Source of the DNA: an uncultured bacterium
Lineage (GTDB): Bacteria; Cyanobacteriota; Vampirovibrionia; Gastranaerophilales; Gastranaerophilaceae
DNA: 10,487 nucleotides
Reading direction: 5' to 3'
NCBI GenBank assembly: GCA_900556295.1
Contig: USOK01000038.1
Span: forward strand, 1-10,487
This document shows, piece after piece, positions 6,638 through 10,487 of the stretch. Within the stretch, counting starts at the first letter, position 1. Each line of letters starts with the position of its first letter. Under the pieces are notes generated by a model that did not search any database, was not told where the DNA came from, and saw nothing but the letters and a program-made list of their open reading frames with translations. Both the position numbers and the translations under genes were made by a program.

Positions 6638-7729
6638 CTACTGTGGGATACTAACTATGAATATTGTTCCCTTATTTGGTTTACTTTTAACACAAATTTC
6701 TCCACCATGGATTTTTATAAGTTCTTGAGTTATTGCAAGCCCAAGTCCTGTCGAGTTTTGCTGTAATTCTCCAATTTGTTCAAATTTGTTAAAAATCTTT
6801 TTAATGTCCTTTTTATCTATTCCAATTCCGTTATCTTTTACTGAAATTGTAAAGCTTTTTTCTGTATTTTGGGCAAAAATTTCTATTTCACCATTTTCTG
6901 GAGTATATTTTATGGCGTTGCTCAATAAATTGAATAAAATTTGTTGAAATTTTTGATAGTCGGCTTTGATAATTATATCTGGTATTTCTGTTTTTATACT
7001 TTGCTTTTTGTTTATTGTAAGAGGTTTTATGATATTTAAAACTTCTTGAATACATATTTTTAAGTTGAATGCTCGCAAGTTTAATTTCATTGCTCCTGCC
7101 TCAATTTTAGACATATCGAGTATTTCGTTTACCATTCCGAGCAAGTGCAATGATGATATTTTTATATCATTAACAAATTCTCTCTGTTTTGGCGTCAGAT
7201 TGCCTGTAAATTCTTCGCCGAGTAGTTCAGAATACCCAAGTATTGAATTAATAGGCGTTCGTAATTCGTGCGAAGCATGTGAGATAAATTCCGTTTTAGA
7301 TTGTTCTGCGGATTTTATTTTTTTGTTACTTTTTTGGATTTCTAAATAGCCTTCTTGCAAGGCTTTTATCTGCATTTTTATGACTTTGGATAACTCAAAA
7401 TCTTTGATTATATTGGCAATAATTATTGCACAAGTTTTGAATATTTTTTTGTCAGAATCAGAAAAACTATTTCCTGTAATAAGTATTTTGCCTAAGACCG
7501 TTTTTTTAAATAGCAAATCTTCTACAATATAATTCCCTTTAATTTCATTAAGCTTTGTTACTTGTGGATTATAGGCATATTCATATTTTTTAGAATTTGA
7601 AAAATATATGTAACCGGAATTGAAGTTGATAATTTTTTTTAAAATAGCAAAAACTTCTGATTCAAAATTACTTGAATCTATTAGGTAAAAATTTTGTATT
7701 TCTTCTATCGCTTTTTCAAAATTATTCAA
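6638..7729 (-). CDS. Soluble sensor histidine kinase, probably with an N-terminal GAF-like domain
   Basis: 363 residues from a TTG start. Residues 1-115 form a compact alpha/beta region without membrane helices, probably a GAF-like sensor (assigned by layout and length, not by motif). A helical linker (116-145) leads to the H-box ISHASHELRTP with the phospho-acceptor His154. The N-box LLSNAIKYT (268-276, Asn271), G1 box DNGIGID (299-305), F-box FNKFEQI (313-319) and G2 box TGLGLAI (327-333) are all intact, so it should be active. It follows hpt by 3 nt, with GGAG (7736-7739) inside the last hpt codons 6 nt before the TTG, which supports that start and implies coupled translation. No response regulator is adjacent; the only receiver-like domain in the window is in the cpaE-like protein, and nothing shown links them. 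Its signal is unknown. Confidence 0.92.
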   Translation of the reverse strand: MNNFEKAIEEIQNFYLIDSSNFESEVFAILKKIINFNSGYIYFSNSKKYEYAYNPQVTKLNEIKGNYIVEDLLFKKTVLGKILITGNSFSDSDKKIFKTCAIIIANIIKDFELSKVIKMQIKALQEGYLEIQKSNKKIKSAEQSKTEFISHASHELRTPINSILGYSELLGEEFTGNLTPKQREFVNDIKISSLHLLGMVNEILDMSKIEAGAMKLNLRAFNLKICIQEVLNIIKPLTINKKQSIKTEIPDIIIKADYQKFQQILFNLLSNAIKYTPENGEIEIFAQNTEKSFTISVKDNGIGIDKKDIKKIFNKFEQIGELQQNSTGLGLAITQELIKIHGGEICVKSKPNKGTIFIVSIPQ

Positions 7730-7732
7730 AAG

Positions 7733-8272
7733 TTACTCCAAATCAGATTTTTCCATGTAACCGATATATCTTAGATTTCTGTAATAACCATCATAATCAA
7801 GTCCATAGCCGATTAAGAATTTATCATCAACTTCAAAGCCATAATAATCTGCATCTACATTTGCAACACGTGTTATTTTTTTATCTAAAAGTGAACAAAA
7901 TTTAGTTGATTTTGTGTGGAAATTACAGTGCAAAAAGTCTAATAGAAATTTCGCAGTAAGCCCTGTGTCAACAATATCTTCAATGATTAGAACATTTTTT
8001 CCGTTTAAATCAGGAAGAGAAATATCTACAGCATTAACTTTTCCGGTTGTGGTTGTCCCGCCGTTGTAGCTTGAAAGTCTGATAAATTCCAACTTTAAAG
8101 GCATATCGAGGTTCTTAATTAAGTCAACTGCAAACATTACAGCACCTTTGAGTACGCATATTGCTATAACTTCTTCTCCATTGTAAAATTGGTTCATTTC
8201 TTTTGCTAAATCTTTTATGCGTGCTTGAATTTCTTCTTCAGTAAACAAAATTTTTAATTTATTTAAATCCAT
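7733..8272 (-). CDS. hpt: Hypoxanthine (guanine) phosphoribosyltransferase
   Basis: 179 residues, the normal length for bacterial Hpt/HprT. It transfers the phosphoribosyl group from PRPP to hypoxanthine or guanine, giving IMP or GMP in purine salvage, in the cytoplasm. Visible motifs are LKG (41-43, binds pyrophosphate), the mobile-loop start SSYNGG (67-72), the PRPP signature VLIIEDIVDTGLT (94-106, with the acidic pair E98 and D99), LLDK (128-131) with the purine-contacting lysine, and the C-terminal FEVDDKFLIGYGLDYD (146-161). The ATG at 8272 is supported by AAAGG 6 nt upstream (8279-8283), within the end of tilS. The gap to the tilS stop is 2 nt. The tilS-hpt order is widely conserved in bacteria. 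Confidence 0.96.
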   Translation of the reverse strand: MDLNKLKILFTEEEIQARIKDLAKEMNQFYNGEEVIAICVLKGAVMFAVDLIKNLDMPLKLEFIRLSSYNGGTTTTGKVNAVDISLPDLNGKNVLIIEDIVDTGLTAKFLLDFLHCNFHTKSTKFCSLLDKKITRVANVDADYYGFEVDDKFLIGYGLDYDGYYRNLRYIGYMEKSDLE

Positions 8273-8274
8273 AA

Positions 8275-9546
8275 CTAACCTTTCTTATATTTGTTTAGTG
8301 ATATTAAATGTGTTGGTTTGTTTTTAATTTTAATCTTGTCGTTTATGCCATACCCTGCGACCCACAAAACTTCGTTTTTGTTAGTAAGTAGAACTAATTC
8401 ATCTTTTTGGTGGGCAGGGATTTTTTTTTCATTTAAATATTTTTTTAATTTTTGTGACCCTGTTGCTCCGAGCGGGTGAATTCTATCTCCAGCTTGCCTG
8501 TGTCGGAGTATAAAATTTATTTTATCAATGTTTATGTAGGCTTTGTATTCACTATCTGAAGGAAATTTTTCCAATATTTTTGTGTATGGAGTTATTGAAA
8601 ACTCGTAATTTCCAAATTTATATGTACCGCAATGTGTTATGGCAATTTGTTCATCTTTTTGTTGAGTTTTTGAAATTACTTCTGTTTTGTTATTACTTAC
8701 GAATAGCCACAAATCGGTAGTAAGTGAAATTGTTTTTCCTGATTTTGAGGTTTTATCTTCTATAAATTTTTGGATATTTTCAATTTTGTTTTTGTCATAA
8801 TCGATATTGTGTTCTGTTAAAATGTTATAAATTAGCCTTTTTTGTTCAATTGGTTTGGCTGTTAAGATATCTGCCGGCAGCTTTGAATTAATAATTTCAT
8901 TATCCTCTTTTGCAATATTAGAAAGGGAATTTAGAGCGTCTTTGACGTTTGGATTGATTTCCTCTAATAATGGTAAAATTTTATGCCTAATAAAATTTCT
9001 TTTGTATTTCTGATTAGAATTTGAACTGTCATTATTTGGTATTAAATGATTGGTTTTAATATATTTTTCAATCTCTGCCCGAGTTGTTGTCAAGAGTGGT
9101 CTATAAAAAATATCTCTGTTTTCGGCTATTCCCTGTAAGCCGATTGTTCCGGTTCCCTTAGTAATTCTATACAGAATTGTTTCTGCATTGTCATCAAAGT
9201 TGTGCGCAGTAAAAATCACATTTGAGTTAAATTTTTTTGCACAACGCTGAAAAAAATCATATCGAGCTTTTCTTGCAGAGGTTTCTGTCTTTTCAATATA
9301 ATCAGGTAATGTTTCTGTATAATATTTGATATTATTTGCTTGTGCAAATTTTTTACAATTTTCTTGCTCTTTTTGGCTTTCTTCGCCTCGCCAATTGTGG
9401 TTTAGGTGGACTGCAACTATGTCACATTCTAATTTGTATAGGATATCTAACAGGCACATTGAGTCGTATCCGCCTGAAAAAGCAACGATAAATGTGCCTG
9501 TCAAATTGTATTTTTTTATGAAACTTTTAACTTTATTTTTAATCAA
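8275..9546 (-). CDS. tilS: tRNA(Ile)-lysidine synthetase
   Basis: 423 residues from a TTG start. TilS uses ATP to attach lysine to C34 of the CAU-anticodon tRNA-Ile, so that it reads AUA rather than AUG, an essential step. The N-terminal PP-loop nucleotide-binding domain has SGGYDS (24-29), LNHNWRGEES (48-57), ARKARYDFF (91-99) and TAHNFDDNAET (113-123). NFIRHKILPLL (184-194) is the family's R-N-x-I-R-x-x-ILP-type block. The C-terminal TilS domain (about 347-405) carries HRQAGDRIHPLG and KKYLNEKKIP. This is the long, two-part form of the enzyme. The TTG begins on the base after the upstream TAA stop, with AAGAGG (9552-9557) 5 nt before it, so translation is probably coupled to the Clp_N-repeat gene. 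Confidence 0.96.
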   Translation of the reverse strand: MIKNKVKSFIKKYNLTGTFIVAFSGGYDSMCLLDILYKLECDIVAVHLNHNWRGEESQKEQENCKKFAQANNIKYYTETLPDYIEKTETSARKARYDFFQRCAKKFNSNVIFTAHNFDDNAETILYRITKGTGTIGLQGIAENRDIFYRPLLTTTRAEIEKYIKTNHLIPNNDSSNSNQKYKRNFIRHKILPLLEEINPNVKDALNSLSNIAKEDNEIINSKLPADILTAKPIEQKRLIYNILTEHNIDYDKNKIENIQKFIEDKTSKSGKTISLTTDLWLFVSNNKTEVISKTQQKDEQIAITHCGTYKFGNYEFSITPYTKILEKFPSDSEYKAYINIDKINFILRHRQAGDRIHPLGATGSQKLKKYLNEKKIPAHQKDELVLLTNKNEVLWVAGYGINDKIKIKNKPTHLISLNKYKKG

Positions 9547-10487
9547 TTAAGCCTCTTGGAATTTTTTGACTCCCTCTTTGATTTCTACAGCATCAACACC
9601 TAATTGCTCCAATGCCTTCATCGCAAGCGAATTTGGCTCAGTCGTTAATGCCAAAAGCATGTGTGCAGATTCAATTTTTTCTTTATTATCTTTTTTGGCT
9701 AATTCCCAAGCTTTTTCTAAAACTCGTTTTGCACGTTCAGTGAATATGATTTCTTTATCATAGTATTCATTTCCAAAACCAATAAGGTTTTCAACAACTG
9801 TTCTTGCATCCCGCATTGTGATTTCAAGTTCAGCAAGTACCTGTCCGCCGATACCTGTGCCTTCGCCGATAATGCCAAGCAAAAACATTTCTGTTCCAAC
9901 AATATTACGTCCTAATCTTCGAGCTTCTTCCTTCGCAAGGCGAAGAATAGTAAGTGTTTCTGGCATTTGTTTTTCTATCGGCTTAATAATACTGTGCGCA
10001 AGGTCGTTTGTATGAATTTTGAGCTCTTTCAATATATCATAAGCAATTCCTCGTTTTGTTTTTAGCATTCCGAGTACTATATGTTCTGGTAGGACGACTG
10101 AAGACCCAAGCTCTTTAGCGGTTTCTAATGCCATACTCATTGCCTTAAAGGCATTTGGTGTAAATATTATTTGTCTGCCTTCATATTCAGATTGTCTAGA
10201 CTGAATATTAGCAAGTTTTTCATCAAAAGTTTCGCTTGTTACGCCGTATTCTGCAAAAATTTTAGCTAAATCAGAGTCTTTATCTTCAAGAATAGATGAT
10301 AGGATTTGTTCAGTACCCATAATTTCATAATTAGAGGTAGAAAGTTTTGCAACTGCACGTTCAAAAACTTTTGAAGCGGATTTGTTTTTTAAAATATCAT
10401 CTGTTTCTTGGGCTTTATCTTCTGATTTGTTGTTGCGCTCGTCTATTTCCGGATGATAAAGGCGTTTTGTTTTCTTTTGAACAAGTT
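9547..10487 (-). CDS. Clp_N-repeat protein lacking a visible AAA+ module, 5' end outside the window
   Basis: The frame is open from the right window edge to the TAA at 9547-9549, giving 312 visible residues. The ATG at 10318-10320 is internal, not the start: the Clp_N pattern already runs across it (FERAVAKLS, then NYEIMGTEQILSSILE). Four half-repeats of the Clp N-domain fold are visible. They lie at about 36-95, 105-167 (IIFTPNAF, LPEHIVLGML), 173-236 (LAKEEARRLGRNIVGTEMFLLGII, quoted in part) and 245-308 (IIFTERAKRVLEKAWELA), together two tandem Clp_N domains. In ClpA/ClpC this domain docks adaptors and substrates ahead of two AAA+ rings. Here the protein ends after the fourth half-repeat, so no Walker motifs follow. 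A charged linker (1-35) precedes the repeats, and anything further N-terminal is unseen. It may be a stand-alone adaptor-type protein, analogous to the small Clp_N proteins of cyanobacteria and plastids; that role is inference. It heads the visible tilS operon. Confidence 0.82.
   Translation of the reverse strand, partial: LVQKKTKRLYHPEIDERNNKSEDKAQETDDILKNKSASKVFERAVAKLSTSNYEIMGTEQILSSILEDKDSDLAKIFAEYGVTSETFDEKLANIQSRQSEYEGRQIIFTPNAFKAMSMALETAKELGSSVVLPEHIVLGMLKTKRGIAYDILKELKIHTNDLAHSIIKPIEKQMPETLTILRLAKEEARRLGRNIVGTEMFLLGIIGEGTGIGGQVLAELEITMRDARTVVENLIGFGNEYYDKEIIFTERAKRVLEKAWELAKKDNKEKIESAHMLLALTTEPNSLAMKALEQLGVDAVEIKEGVKKFQEA
9552..9557 (-). promoter_or_regulatory. Ribosome binding site that fixes the tilS TTG start
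   Basis: AAGAGG on the minus strand overlaps the last codons of the Clp_N-repeat gene, 5 nt before the TTG at 9546. The stop and start codons abut (TAATTG). This arrangement suits coupling of the two reading frames and supports the non-ATG start. Confidence 0.6.

Noticed and set aside
10318..10320. ATG at 10320 as the start of the Clp_N-repeat gene
   Set aside because: The frame stays open upstream to the window edge, and the first half-repeat motif spans the methionine.

Overview
AT-rich bacterial DNA with dense gene packing. Every non-coding gap is under 110 bases (152-201, 1372-1376, 3739-3816, 5812-5853, 6571-6637), and no tRNA, rRNA, CRISPR array, insertion sequence or origin is visible. 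The sequence carries a type IV pilin-like C-terminus, a TadZ/CpaE-CpaF pair, a Clp_N-repeat protein upstream of tilS-hpt, and two membrane proteins I do not recognise. Together with the low GC this resembles gut Vampirovibrionia/Melainabacteria (Gastranaerophilales). That placement is an inference at moderate confidence; no rRNA or marker in the window settles it.

Layout. (1) Positions 2-2708, + strand: the tail of a pilin-like gene, then a cpaE/tadZ-like gene behind its own strong promoter, then a CpaF-like ATPase gene whose catalytic motifs are largely worn away. (2) Positions 2614-3738, - strand: an unrecognised membrane-associated protein that runs tail-to-tail into the cpaF-like gene with 95 bp of coding overlap. 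(3) Positions 3739-3816: a short divergent promoter region with a 12-bp perfect palindrome, which serves gene (2) and uvrB. (4) Positions 3817-5811, + strand: a complete uvrB. (5) Positions 5854-6570, - strand: an unrecognised polytopic membrane protein with its own promoter. (6) Positions 6638-10487, - strand: a tight cluster transcribed right to left, consisting of a Clp_N-repeat protein without a visible ATPase domain (5' end outside the window), tilS, hpt and a soluble histidine kinase. The genes are 0, 2 and 3 nt apart.

How the genes relate. The left block probably serves a type IV/Tad-like pilus: TadZ proteins place the machine and CpaF proteins power it, although this CpaF copy looks catalytically impaired. 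uvrB is DNA-repair housekeeping. TilS (tRNA-Ile lysidine synthesis) and Hpt (purine salvage) are a widely conserved neighbour pair. Here a histidine kinase occupies the position after hpt where ftsH often sits.

The most notable pattern is in gene starts. Three first-in-transcript genes (cpaE-like, the unknown gene on the - strand, and uvrB) each have a -10 hexamer exactly 6 nt before the start codon and no usable ribosome binding site, which predicts leaderless mRNAs. The genes inside operons, and the 5854-6570 gene, have Shine-Dalgarno sequences instead. Non-ATG starts are common (TTG three times, GTG once).
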